DNA of 52,485 nucleotides from Phenylobacterium sp. (GTDB lineage: Bacteria; Pseudomonadota; Alphaproteobacteria; Caulobacterales; Caulobacteraceae). The notes under the pieces were generated by a model that saw only the letters and a program-made list of their open reading frames with translations, was not told where the DNA came from and made no database searches. Where the stretch lies: NCBI RefSeq assembly GCF_030697925.1, contig NZ_JAUYOJ010000093.1, forward strand, positions 1-52,485, written 5' to 3'. Below are positions 18,261 through 26,411 of this stretch, piece after piece. The stretch's first letter is position 1. Each line of letters begins with the position of its first letter. Both the position numbers and the translations under genes were made by a program.

Positions 18261-18337
18261 TGGTACCACCTCTCGGGCTCGAACCGAGGACCTCTAGATC
18301 CACAATCTAGCGCTCTAACCAACTGAGCTAAGGCGGC
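18261..18337 (-). tRNA. tRNA-His (GTG)
   Basis: A full cloverleaf with CCA encoded. The acceptor stem pairs GCCGCCT with AGGTGGT; the anticodon stem CTAGA/TCTAG closes a loop TTGTGGA with anticodon GTG; the T-arm is CCTCG-GTTCGAG-type. The 5' base pairs as G1:U72, the discriminator is A73, and the base encoded before G1 is C rather than G. Most bacterial tRNA-His carry G-1:C73; the G1:U72/A73 form is known from a group of alphaproteobacteria including Caulobacter. It lies between putA and the tonB terminator. Confidence 0.95.
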
Positions 18338-18411
18338 GCATCGCGAGGCGTTCTTCTAGTCGCGCCGGACGGTTCGATCAAGCACCCAGCGTCCCCAGGA
18401 CGGCGGCGCCA

Positions 18412-18447
18412 AGAAAAAACCCCGGAGGCTCGCGCCGCCGGGGTTTG
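18412..18447 (-). terminator. Rho-independent terminator of exbB-exbD-tonB
   Basis: On the minus strand a GC-rich stem (AAACCCCGG paired with CCGGGGTT, loop of about 12 bases) is followed by a run of six T. It starts 22 bases after the tonB stop and separates the operon from tRNA-His downstream. Confidence 0.9.
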
Positions 18448-18468
18448 ATCGTTGGTCTTTGGTCGCGG

Positions 18469-19170
18469 TCAGCCCTTGGGCAGCGTCCAACGGAGCGGGA
18501 TTCGCACCGTTCCCCCTTCGACAGGGGCGCCGTCCTGGGTCTTCGGCCGCATCTTGAACAGCTTGCTCGCCCGAAGGGTCGCAGTACCGAAGTCCTGATC
18601 GGCCGGATCTTCGGAAACGATGGAGCAACCCTCCAGCGTCCCCTTCGAAGTGACCGTGCAACTGATCGTCGCCCGGCCTTCGACGCCCATCCGCTGAGCC
18701 CGCTCCGGGTAGTACCGGGACAGAGCTTCGGCATCGGGACGACGCGACCAGTCGGGGTTCGTGATGACCGACGGACGCGGCGGGGTCGGGGGCGCAGCCC
18801 GCGGGGGCTCCGGAACCTCGATCCGCTTTTCGACCGGCGGAACCGGCAGCGGCGGGATCGTCGGGATGTCGGCCGGCACGTTCACCGGAGGCCGCGGTTG
18901 CAGCTTCGGCGGCGGAGGCGGCGGCGTGTTCGGAGGCGGAGGCGGAGGCGGCGGAGGCGGCGGCGGAGCGGGCTTGATGATCGCCACGTCCGTCACATCA
19001 TCCGAGTACTCCTTGTACTTCGGCTCGAACTTCGACTTGTAGAGGTAGGCGATAAGGCCCGCGTGAACGATAACCGAAAGCACGATGGCGACGGTGACGC
19101 CCGTGTTCCGTTTCTTGACCGGCTCGTCGAAGACGCTGCGGTGATGGGTCGTGTCGGTGGTTTCAGCCAT
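18469..19170 (-). CDS. tonB: Energy transducer TonB
   Basis: A 233-residue protein: short cytoplasmic N-terminus, one membrane anchor at about residues 23-45 (VTVAIVLSVIVHAGLIAYLY), a periplasmic proline-rich spacer with twelve consecutive prolines near residue 70, and a C-terminal TonB domain from about 150 (YYPERAQRMGVEGRATISC). TonB transmits proton-motive force from ExbB/ExbD to TonB-dependent outer-membrane receptors, one of which is encoded at 28211-30514. It is the third gene of exbB-exbD-tonB, 12 bases after exbD, and is followed by a strong terminator. Confidence 0.92.
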   Translation of the reverse strand: MAETTDTTHHRSVFDEPVKKRNTGVTVAIVLSVIVHAGLIAYLYKSKFEPKYKEYSDDVTDVAIIKPAPPPPPPPPPPPPNTPPPPPPKLQPRPPVNVPADIPTIPPLPVPPVEKRIEVPEPPRAAPPTPPRPSVITNPDWSRRPDAEALSRYYPERAQRMGVEGRATISCTVTSKGTLEGCSIVSEDPADQDFGTATLRASKLFKMRPKTQDGAPVEGGTVRIPLRWTLPKG

Positions 19171-19182
19171 TCGTCACCCCCC

Positions 19183-19611
19183 TCACTCTTCGAGGCCAAT
19201 AAGGGCCACGCTGTAGAACCCGTTGTCCTGAAGCATGTTCATCACGCCCATGAAGTCTCCGTAGAGAACATTCTTATCGGCGCGGATGAAGATGCGTTCC
19301 TTCTCCGGATTGCGCTTTCCGATATTGGTCCGCAGGTCATCGCCCAGATCGGCAAGGTCAGTCTTGCTGTCCCCGAGGTAGATGCTGCCACCCGCCTGGA
19401 TGCTGATATAGACCGGCTTTGGCGGGTTGGTCGAAGGCTTGGCGGTAGCCGGTGGAAGGGCCACCTCCACGGTCACGGCGGCCATGGGCGCCGCGACCAT
19501 GAAGATAATCAGGAGCACCAACATAACGTCCACGAAGGGCGTCACGTTGATTTCGCTCATCGCCTCTACCGAGCCTTGCCCACCCCCAGAACCTGAGAGT
19601 TTGGCTCCCAT
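19183..19611 (-). CDS. exbD: Biopolymer transporter ExbD
   Basis: A 142-residue protein with one N-terminal membrane helix (VDVMLVLLIIFMVAAPM, about residues 27-44) preceded by SEINVTPF. The aspartate in this helix (FVDVM) is the conserved proton-carrying residue of the ExbD/TolR family. The periplasmic domain follows (RIFIRADKNVLYGDFMGVM). With ExbB it forms the proton channel that powers TonB. It starts five bases after the exbB stop and is followed by tonB, so all three are one operon. The neighbouring tonB favours ExbD over TolR. Confidence 0.93.
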   Translation of the reverse strand: MGAKLSGSGGGQGSVEAMSEINVTPFVDVMLVLLIIFMVAAPMAAVTVEVALPPATAKPSTNPPKPVYISIQAGGSIYLGDSKTDLADLGDDLRTNIGKRNPEKERIFIRADKNVLYGDFMGVMNMLQDNGFYSVALIGLEE

Positions 19612-19616
19612 GGCGG

Positions 19617-20519
19617 TTAGGCTCCCTTGTCGAGCTGCCGGGAAATGGCGTTCATCAGTTCGGCGACAAATCCGTCAGTCCGCGAGCCGTAAGCGGAAAT
19701 CCGGGTCTGGAAGTAGTTGTAGAAGATAACCGCCGGGATAGCGGCGAACAGACCGATACCGGTGGCGAGAAGCGCTTCGGCGATGCCGGGCGCGACGACG
19801 GCCAGGTTGGTCGTGTTGGTGTTCGCGATGCCGATGAACGAGTTCATGATCCCGTAGACGGTGCCGAACAGACCGATGAACGGACCGGACGAACCGACGG
19901 AGGCCAGGAACTGCATGCCGCTGGACAGGCGCTTGGCGAGGTTGGATTGAACCGCGCCAACCGCGGCTTCCGCCCGGTGGATGGTAGTTTCACGGTGCGC
20001 GCCGGTGACGGCGAGACCCGCTTGCCGCGAGAGTTCGACTTCTTGGGCGGCCGCGGCGGCCATGTCGGCCAGCGGATTGCCTTCGAATTCTTCGGACATC
20101 GCGATACGGCCCATGTCGTTGATCGACTTGGCGCCGCGGAAGGCCTCGACGAAGCGGTCCGAGGCTTTGTTCAGCGAGCTGAACTCGATCATCTTCGTGA
20201 CCAGCAGGGTCCAGGAGAGGATGGAGGCCAGGATCAGGCCGATCATCACGACCTTCACGACGGGTTGAGCGTCGAGGAACATCTGCACGACGGTAAGCGA
20301 ACCGGCATGCTCGATGGTCGGGGGGGCGACGTCGGCGGCGGGAGCCGCAGCATCCGCGGCTGGGGCCGCAGCGGCATCAGCGGCCGGAGCCGCGGCGGCG
20401 TCGGCGGCGGCGGGAGCGGCCGGAGCGGCGGCTTCCTGCGCGAACGCCGGCACGCTCGCCATCAGCGCGACCGCGCCGATGAGAGCGATGAAAGGGGTCA
20501 GTCGTTTGTTGTCGAGCAT
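19617..20519 (-). CDS. exbB: MotA/TolQ/ExbB family proton channel protein
   Basis: From the ATG at 20519 (MLDNKRLTPFIALIGAVALM) the protein has 300 residues. A signal peptide ending AFA is followed by a low-complexity segment of Ala/Pro/Asp repeats (units like AAPAADAA) over about residues 25-70. Three membrane helices follow: VVKVVMIGLILASILSWTLL near 88, FLASVGSSGPFIGLFGTVYG near 205 and the GIGLFAAIPAVIFYNYF region near 255. This long periplasmic extension is typical of ExbB rather than TolQ. It is the first gene of the exbB-exbD-tonB operon. Confidence 0.92.
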   Translation of the reverse strand: MLDNKRLTPFIALIGAVALMASVPAFAQEAAAPAAPAAADAAAAPAADAAAAPAADAAAPAADVAPPTIEHAGSLTVVQMFLDAQPVVKVVMIGLILASILSWTLLVTKMIEFSSLNKASDRFVEAFRGAKSINDMGRIAMSEEFEGNPLADMAAAAAQEVELSRQAGLAVTGAHRETTIHRAEAAVGAVQSNLAKRLSSGMQFLASVGSSGPFIGLFGTVYGIMNSFIGIANTNTTNLAVVAPGIAEALLATGIGLFAAIPAVIFYNYFQTRISAYGSRTDGFVAELMNAISRQLDKGA

Positions 20520-21172
20520 CTGTCGCCAGTTCCTGATTGGTCTAGCACGTTTGGACCGAGGGTCGTCGCGCGAGAGCGTCTCCACCCTAGTTAAAGCCCG
20601 CCGCTCGTCCGGTAACCGCCGGACAAAACGCCAGAGCCGCTTTCGCTGCGCCCGACCCGTTACGCCAACGCTTCAACGAACTCGTGAAGCGCAACGTTCC
20701 GAAGGCGGGAGCGACCTCGGTTTCCCCGAAGGGAAGCTGAAGTCTTAACCGCCATGTTAGACGTGCGGCAGGGGTCCTTTGGCAACCCCTATTACGGGCG
20801 TCAAGGGGTGTTACTCCGAGGGCCGACCCTGGGCATGCTTCGCGACCCGCAGCATTGTTGCAGTGCACAATGTGCTGCATAAGTAATCTTGCGCAATTTT
20901 CTACTTATAGCTGAAAATATATATTGCGCCGCAGCATAGCTGGCGGAACACCGGTCTCGAAATAACCCGGCTCGCGATCCGATTTTTCGGCAGGGCGCCC
21001 GAATTTCGGTCGCGTCCCAGCCTTGGCGGGCAAATGGGAGCCGGAGGGGTCCGAGTCAACCCGCGTTCGCCGACTCGCGGGCCGTCGACGGGGGAGCGTG
21101 TCTCGCGGGACATACCGCCGCGGGAGGCGCCCATCGCCTCTGGAATGTCACTCAGGCCTTACGCAGCAAGCT
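20520..21172. other. Gene-free stretch upstream of exbB
   Basis: No credible gene is seen. The part next to exbB (20520-20760) should hold its promoter. An AT-rich patch at about 20880-20935, rare in this GC-rich window, and a dyad at 20849-20878 lie further upstream. The part nearest the Pro-rich gene end (20940-21172) is GC-rich with short inverted repeats but no clear terminator. Confidence 0.5.
20849..20878. promoter_or_regulatory. Extended imperfect dyad upstream of exbB
   Basis: GCAGC-ATTGT on the left mirrors ACAAT-GT-GCTGC on the right around TGCAGTGC. It sits beside the AT-rich patch about 330 bases before exbB. It could be an operator, for example of a metal-responsive repressor, but it does not match a Fur box that I can name. 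Confidence 0.3.
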
Positions 21173-21982
21173 CTACCGGTCGTTCGGGGTGCGGGTGGTC
21201 ATGGCCGCTTCCGGATCGGGCGGCGGGGCGATCGCCACCGGGGCGGCCGGCGGCGCGGCGATGACGGGCGGTGGCGCGGTCTCCGGCGGGGGGACCACGA
21301 GCGGCGGGGCGACGATCTCTGCGGGCGTCGGGTTCGGCTGCGAGGCTCGCGCCGACCCACGGCGCGGCGCCGCGAGCGCCGCGCGCCGTGGGGCGGGCGG
21401 CGGGGCGGGTTGGGCGACGGCGGCCGTCTCGAGGGGCGCCGCGGCGGGAGGCGTGCTTGCCGCCGCCTGAACCGGCGCAGGACGGACGGCGCGGTCGGCG
21501 GCCACCGTGCCCTGACGCGCGGCGATCGTCACCACCGTGACCACCGCGATCACGGCGAGGGCGCCGGCTCCGGCGACCAGCGGCAGGCGGTTTGGCGCGC
21601 GTCGCGGGGCGGTTCTCGGCAGAATGGAATTGAAGACCGGAGCCTCGACCGCCGCGGCCAGAGGCGGCGGCGGCGGCTCGGCGGCCCGCGGCGGTTCGGT
21701 CCTGGCGACGGCGGCGGGCGGGACCGCGACGGGAGGCGCCGTGACCGGGGGGTGAGGCGCGGCCGCCGGAATGAGCGAGCCCGTCAGGATTCCGGGCCGC
21801 GGCGGGGCGACGGTCGGCTGGGGCGCGACATGGGCCAGGGAGGGCCTGGATGGCGGCGGCAGCCTCCCGGCCTTGGGCAGTGGCCCGATGCGGAACACCG
21901 GGCGCGGCTGACCGCCCCAGGCGGAGTTGGTGGCGAACGGACTGGGCGGATCGTCCTTGGGCGGCGGCATGCGCGTCTCCAC
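21173..21982 (-). CDS. Proline/alanine-rich single-pass membrane protein, unknown function
   Basis: A 269-residue protein with a Pro-rich cytoplasmic N-terminal part (about 1-125), one hydrophobic segment (LPLVAGAGALAVIAVVTVVTI, about 132-152) and a Pro/Ala-rich C-terminal tail with several PPP stretches. The layout resembles TonB or SPOR-domain cell-envelope proteins, but no SPOR or TonB domain is recognisable at the C-terminus. Frame choice is supported by the hydrophobic helix, because the antisense and shifted frames are Gly- or Arg-rich read-through. It is divergent from the M20 peptidase gene at 22138. Confidence 0.6.
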   Translation of the reverse strand: METRMPPPKDDPPSPFATNSAWGGQPRPVFRIGPLPKAGRLPPPSRPSLAHVAPQPTVAPPRPGILTGSLIPAAAPHPPVTAPPVAVPPAAVARTEPPRAAEPPPPPLAAAVEAPVFNSILPRTAPRRAPNRLPLVAGAGALAVIAVVTVVTIAARQGTVAADRAVRPAPVQAAASTPPAAAPLETAAVAQPAPPPAPRRAALAAPRRGSARASQPNPTPAEIVAPPLVVPPPETAPPPVIAAPPAAPVAIAPPPDPEAAMTTRTPNDR

Positions 21983-22137
21983 GACCGTTCCCGGCCGCGC
22001 ACAGGGTGGGCCCCCGCCCGCCTGGAACCTCGCCGCAGACTTGGTCGGTTCTATGACGCCGCCCCGTGGACAGGCGCCGCCGGGCGACCCACACTCGGGC
22101 GGCCTGAGGCGGGCGCGTCGAGGTCGAGGGGACAGTC

Positions 22138-23547
22138 ATGGGTTACGGGCGAATCCTGGTCGCGGGGCTAAGCGCCGCGGCCCTGCTGAGCAGCCCGGCG
22201 CGGGCCCAGACCCCGCCGCCGGCCAACCTGGCCCTGGCCCGTGAGATCCTGGCCGAGCTCATCGCCGTCAACACCGTGCACGACCACGGGACCCTCCCCG
22301 CCGCCGAGGCGATCAAAAAGCGGATGCTGGCGGCTGGATTCGCCCCGGCCGACGTGACCGTGCTGGCGATTCCCGGGCATCCGACGCAGGGCCAGGCGAT
22401 CGTGCGGCTGCGGGCCAAGGCGGCGAAGGCCAAGCCCGTGCTGTGGATCAGCCACCTGGACGTGGTCGAGGCCAGGCGGGAGGACTGGACCGTCGAGCCC
22501 TTCGCCCTCACCGAGAAGGACGGCTGGCTGTATGGCCGCGGCGTGCAGGACATGAAGGGCGAGATCGCCGCCCTGCTGGCCGCCCTGGTCCGCGCCCGGC
22601 AGGAGGGGTTCGTCCCCGACCGCGACATGATCTTCGCCTTCACCAGCGACGAGGAGGGCGGCGACGCCAACGGGGTGGACTGGCTGGTGAAGACCCAGAG
22701 GCCGCTGGTGGACGCCGGCCTGGTGATGAACAGCGACGGCGGCGGCGGTTCGCTACGCGGCGACCAGCGCCTGTCCTACGGGGTGCAGACCAGCGAGAAG
22801 GTCTATGTCACCTTCCAGCTGGAGGCGACCAACAAGGGCGGTCACTCTTCCATCCCGGAGCCCGACAACGCGATCTATCGCCTGGCCAAGGGGCTCTCGC
22901 GCATCGAGGCGTTCAAGTTCCCCGTGGTGACCACCCCCACCACGCGCGGTTATTTCGCCAAGTCCGCGGGGTTGGAGAGCGGCCAGGTCGCCGCCGACAT
23001 GCTGGCGGTGTCCAAAGAGCCCACCGATCTCGCCGCCGCCGAGCGGCTGAGCGCCGCGCCCGCCCGCAATGCTCGGCTACGCACGACCTGCGTGGCGACG
23101 GGACTGTCGGGCGGGCATGCGGAAAACGCCCTGCCCCAGCGCGCCCGCGCCGTCATCCAATGCCGCATGATGCCCACCGACAGCGAGGCGGCGGTGCGCG
23201 CCAAGCTGGTCGAGGCGGTGGCCGATCCCGGCCTCGAGGTCAGCGTCGTCTGGCCGGCCGCCCCGGCGCCGGATTCGCCCTACGATCCCGCCCTGTTCGC
23301 GCGACTGACCAAGGTGGTGCAGGGCATGTGGCCCGGCGTGCCCGTGCAGCCGCACATGGACCTCGGCGCCTCCGACAGCGTCTATACGCGCACGGCCGGG
23401 ATGCCGAGCTATGCGGTCGGCGCGATCTGGAGCGACGTGGACGACAACCGCGCCCACGGCCGCGACGAACGGATCAGCGCCAAGGCCTTCAGCGAGGCGG
23501 TGGAGTTCGACTATCGACTGATCAAGAGCGTGGCGGCGGCCCGCTAG
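22138..23547 (+). CDS. Secreted M20/M25/M40 family metallopeptidase
   Basis: A 469-residue protein with a signal peptide (ILVAGLSAAALLSSPARA), so probably periplasmic. M20 motifs are WISHLDVV near residue 103, GRGVQDMKGE near 133-142, TSDEEGG near 168-174 and a late histidine in DNRAHGRDERI. The insert with NKGGHSSIPEPDNAIYRL is the dimerisation domain. Enzymes of this group release amino acids from dipeptides or N-acylated amino acids. It ends on a CTAG shared with the convergent permease gene, so the two stop codons overlap. Confidence 0.88.
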   Translation: MGYGRILVAGLSAAALLSSPARAQTPPPANLALAREILAELIAVNTVHDHGTLPAAEAIKKRMLAAGFAPADVTVLAIPGHPTQGQAIVRLRAKAAKAKPVLWISHLDVVEARREDWTVEPFALTEKDGWLYGRGVQDMKGEIAALLAALVRARQEGFVPDRDMIFAFTSDEEGGDANGVDWLVKTQRPLVDAGLVMNSDGGGGSLRGDQRLSYGVQTSEKVYVTFQLEATNKGGHSSIPEPDNAIYRLAKGLSRIEAFKFPVVTTPTTRGYFAKSAGLESGQVAADMLAVSKEPTDLAAAERLSAAPARNARLRTTCVATGLSGGHAENALPQRARAVIQCRMMPTDSEAAVRAKLVEAVADPGLEVSVVWPAAPAPDSPYDPALFARLTKVVQGMWPGVPVQPHMDLGASDSVYTRTAGMPSYAVGAIWSDVDDNRAHGRDERISAKAFSEAVEFDYRLIKSVAAAR

Positions 23548-24803
23548 AGCGACGCCACGATCATCCAGACGCAGAAGGCCGCGGCCGCCAGGCCAATGAG
23601 GCGGGCGGCCCCCCGGCGCGCGGGGTTCTCGATCGCCGACGCGAAACGGACCAGCGCCAGTGCGCAGAGGATGTAGACGCCAAGGATCAGCAGGACCGAC
23701 GCGTTGATCAACGCGTTGAACTGTTTGGTCAGGGTCGGCGACAGGGTGGCCAGGGTCGCCAGGGACATGAGCAGGGCCACCAACAGGATGTCGCGGACCG
23801 GGGTGGTGCGCAGGCCCGGGGTCGAGAGCGCCTTGGGGAGATAGCCGCTGGCGGCCCCCACCCGGCCGGCCTCGGCGGCGACCAGCACCCAGCCGCCCAA
23901 GGTGCCCAGGGTCTTGGCGAGCGCGCAGGCGGCCACCACCGCACCGGCGATGGGGCCCGCGGCGATGGCGACCATGTCGGCGAAGGGGGCGGTGGAGGCG
24001 GCCAGCCGTTCGGCCGGGATCACCCCCATCACCGCGGCGGTGGCGGTGGTGTAGACCAGCGAGGCCAGGGCCACGCCGCCCAGGGCCGCGATCGGCAGAT
24101 TGCGGCGGGGATTGTCGACCGCGGCGGCGGCGACGCTAGCGCTCTCCAGCCCCATGAAGGCCCAGAAGATCATCACCAGCGACCCCGGCACGACCCTGCT
24201 CAGGGGCTGGCCGCTGACGTTCCAGGAACCCCAGAAGATCTCGGGATCGAAGCGCAGGACCCCCAGGCCGATGGCGGCGAGGATCGGGATCAGCCCGATC
24301 AGCAGGGTCGAGGCGGCCAGCCAGACCACGACCCGCGGCCCCCAGAGATTGGCCGCCGCTATCAGCCAGATGATGACCAGGGTGGTCGTCAGGGTCGCGA
24401 CCGGGCCGATCAGTCCGGGCAGGAAGACCGCCAGATAGCCGACGGCGGCGATGGCGATGGCGACATTGCCGATCCAGGCCGCGACCCAGTAGGCGCTCCA
24501 GGACAGGAACCCGAAGGCCGGATGCAGGCCGTCTGCAGGGTAGCGCACCAGGCCGTTCACATCCGGCCGCATGATCCCCAGCAGGGCGAAGACCAGGGCC
24601 AGGACCAGGCCGCCCACCGAGGCCACCGCCCAGCCGATGACGCTGGCGCTGCCGATGGCCGCCAGCGAGGCCGGCAACAGGAAGACTCCCGAGCCGATCA
24701 TGTTGCCGGCCACCAGGAAGGTCGCCGCGAAGGGGCCGAGGCCACGCGCCACGCCGGGGCCGGAGGGGGCGTCGGCCGCCACGCCGTCCCTCCCTTGGCT
24801 CAT
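23544..24803 (-). CDS. APC family amino acid/polyamine permease
   Basis: From the ATG at 24803 (MSQGRDGVAADAPSGP) the protein has 419 residues and about twelve membrane helices. The first helix reads FLVAGNMIGSGVFLLPASLA, the GxG-type helix-1 signature of amino acid-polyamine-organocation permeases, closest in character to the basic amino acid/polyamine antiporter group. The ATG overlaps the stop of the FAD oxidoreductase gene (ATGA). With the Rieske oxygenase and FAD enzyme upstream it presumably imports the amino-compound they degrade. The substrate cannot be read from the sequence. Confidence 0.87.
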   Translation of the reverse strand: MSQGRDGVAADAPSGPGVARGLGPFAATFLVAGNMIGSGVFLLPASLAAIGSASVIGWAVASVGGLVLALVFALLGIMRPDVNGLVRYPADGLHPAFGFLSWSAYWVAAWIGNVAIAIAAVGYLAVFLPGLIGPVATLTTTLVIIWLIAAANLWGPRVVVWLAASTLLIGLIPILAAIGLGVLRFDPEIFWGSWNVSGQPLSRVVPGSLVMIFWAFMGLESASVAAAAVDNPRRNLPIAALGGVALASLVYTTATAAVMGVIPAERLAASTAPFADMVAIAAGPIAGAVVAACALAKTLGTLGGWVLVAAEAGRVGAASGYLPKALSTPGLRTTPVRDILLVALLMSLATLATLSPTLTKQFNALINASVLLILGVYILCALALVRFASAIENPARRGAARLIGLAAAAFCVWMIVASL

Positions 24804-26410
24804 GCGGTCCTGAGCCGACCGCGGCGCGCGTCCTTGATGATCTCGCGCGCGGCGTTGTGGCCTGGGGCCCCGGTGACGCCGCCGCCGGGATGGGTGCCGG
24901 CGCCGCACTGGTAGAGGCCGGCGATGGGGGTGCGGTAGTCGCCCGCGCCCAGGACCGGGCGCGCCGAGAACATCTGATCCAGGCTGAGATTGCCGTGCAT
25001 GATGTCGCCCCCGCTCAGGCCGAAGGTGCGCTCAAGATCGAGCGGCGACAAGACCTGGCGGCCGACCACGGAGGCCGCGAAGCCGGGGGCCTGGGCCTCT
25101 ACCGTGGCGATCATCAGGTCGGCCACCTCCTCGCGGTGGTCGTCCCAGGAACGCCCGCCGGAGAGGGTTGGCGCCACGTGCTGGCAGAACAGGCTGGCCA
25201 CATGCTGACCCGCCGGCGCCAGGCTGTCGTCCAGGGTGGACGGGATCAGCATCTCGACGATGGGCGCCTTGGACCAGCCGTGGGCGCGGGCGTCGGCATA
25301 GGCCTGCTCCATATAGGCCAGGCTGGGCGCGATGATGATGCCGGCGGTCAGGTGGTCGCCCGGCCCCGGCAGGCAGGAGAAGTCGGGCAGCTTGGAGAGC
25401 GCCACGTTCATCCGGAAGGTGCCCGAGCCGCTGCGATAGCGGTCGATGCGCTCGGCGAAATCGGGCGGCTGGAACGAACGGTCGACCAGCTTGCCGAACA
25501 GCAGCTTGGGATTGAGGTTGGAGACCACGGCGCGGCCTCGGAGGGTCTCGCCCTTCTCGGTGACCACGCCCACGGCCCGACCCTTCTCGACTAGGATCTC
25601 GGCGATGGGGACGTCGGTGCGGATCTCCACGCCGCGCTCGCGGCAGCAGGCGGCCATGGCCTGGGTGATGGCGCCCATGCCGCCGATTGCGTGGCCCCAG
25701 GCGCCCTTCTTGCCGTTCACCTCGCCAAAGACGTGGTGGAGCAGGACATAGGCCGAGCCCGGCGTGTAGGGACTGGCATAGTTCCCAACCACGCCGTCGA
25801 AGCCGTAGACGGCCTTGATCGGATCGCTCTCGAACCAGCCGTCCAGCCAGTCGCCGGCCGACTGGGCAAACAGGGCCAGCAGGTCGCGCTTGGCGGTGAG
25901 GTCGAGATGGCTGAGCCGTCGCCCGAGGCTGGCGCTCTTCAGCAGCTCGGGAATAGCCTGGACCAGGCCCCCCTCCACCAGGTTGGGCGGGGTCTGCAGG
26001 ACCAGGTCGCGCAGGACGTCGGCGATAGCCTCCAGGCGGTCGCCATAGGCGTCGAGGCGATCGGCGTCCTTCTGCGAGAACTTGGCGACCTCGGATTTGG
26101 TGCGCCCGTCGCCGGTGGCCAGGTAGCCGCCGGGCACAGGCAGGAAGTTCGACACCTTGCGTTCGACGATCTTCAGGCCGTGGCGATGCAGGTCGAGGTC
26201 GGCGATGACCTTCGGATTGAGCAGCGAGACGGTGTAGCTGGCCACCGAGTTGCGGAAGCCCGGATGGAACTCCTCGGTCACCGCCGCGCCGCCGACCACG
26301 CTCCGGCGCTCCAGCACCGTGACCTTGAGGCCCGCCGCGGCGAGATAGGCCGCGCAGACCAGGCCGTTATGGCCGCCGCCGACGATCAGGATGTCGCGTT
26401 CGCTCGCCAT
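24800..26410 (-). CDS. FAD-dependent oxidoreductase, phytoene desaturase/PYROXD2-like
   Basis: A 536-residue flavoprotein. The N-terminal dinucleotide-binding loop is ILIVGGGHNGLVCAAYLAAAG (residues 7-27), followed by the ERR acidic end of strand two and VVGGAAVTEEFHPGFRNS, which is characteristic of the phytoene desaturase-like and PYROXD2-like amine oxidase superfamily. The C-terminal FAD-contact segment is GLYQCGAGTHPGGGVTGAPG. No carotenoid genes are nearby, so carotenoid desaturation is unlikely. It starts one base after the Rieske gene stop and overlaps the permease gene, which indicates one operon and a role in oxidising the same substrate. Confidence 0.88.
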   Translation of the reverse strand: MASERDILIVGGGHNGLVCAAYLAAAGLKVTVLERRSVVGGAAVTEEFHPGFRNSVASYTVSLLNPKVIADLDLHRHGLKIVERKVSNFLPVPGGYLATGDGRTKSEVAKFSQKDADRLDAYGDRLEAIADVLRDLVLQTPPNLVEGGLVQAIPELLKSASLGRRLSHLDLTAKRDLLALFAQSAGDWLDGWFESDPIKAVYGFDGVVGNYASPYTPGSAYVLLHHVFGEVNGKKGAWGHAIGGMGAITQAMAACCRERGVEIRTDVPIAEILVEKGRAVGVVTEKGETLRGRAVVSNLNPKLLFGKLVDRSFQPPDFAERIDRYRSGSGTFRMNVALSKLPDFSCLPGPGDHLTAGIIIAPSLAYMEQAYADARAHGWSKAPIVEMLIPSTLDDSLAPAGQHVASLFCQHVAPTLSGGRSWDDHREEVADLMIATVEAQAPGFAASVVGRQVLSPLDLERTFGLSGGDIMHGNLSLDQMFSARPVLGAGDYRTPIAGLYQCGAGTHPGGGVTGAPGHNAAREIIKDARRGRLRTA

Positions 26411-26411
26411 G

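Noticed and set aside
15843..18269. 808-residue open frame antisense to putA
   Set aside because: It is a mirror of putA codon structure in GC-rich DNA (Gly/Gln/His/Arg-rich, no domains) and crosses tRNA-His.
22443..24914. 823-residue plus-strand open frame
   Set aside because: It lies out of frame over the M20 peptidase and antisense to the permease, is low-complexity Gly/Arg/Gln, and has no family character.
24800..26410. Carotenoid biosynthesis
   Set aside because: The phytoene desaturase-like flavoprotein has no crtB, crtE or other carotenoid gene nearby and is coupled to a Rieske oxygenase and permease.
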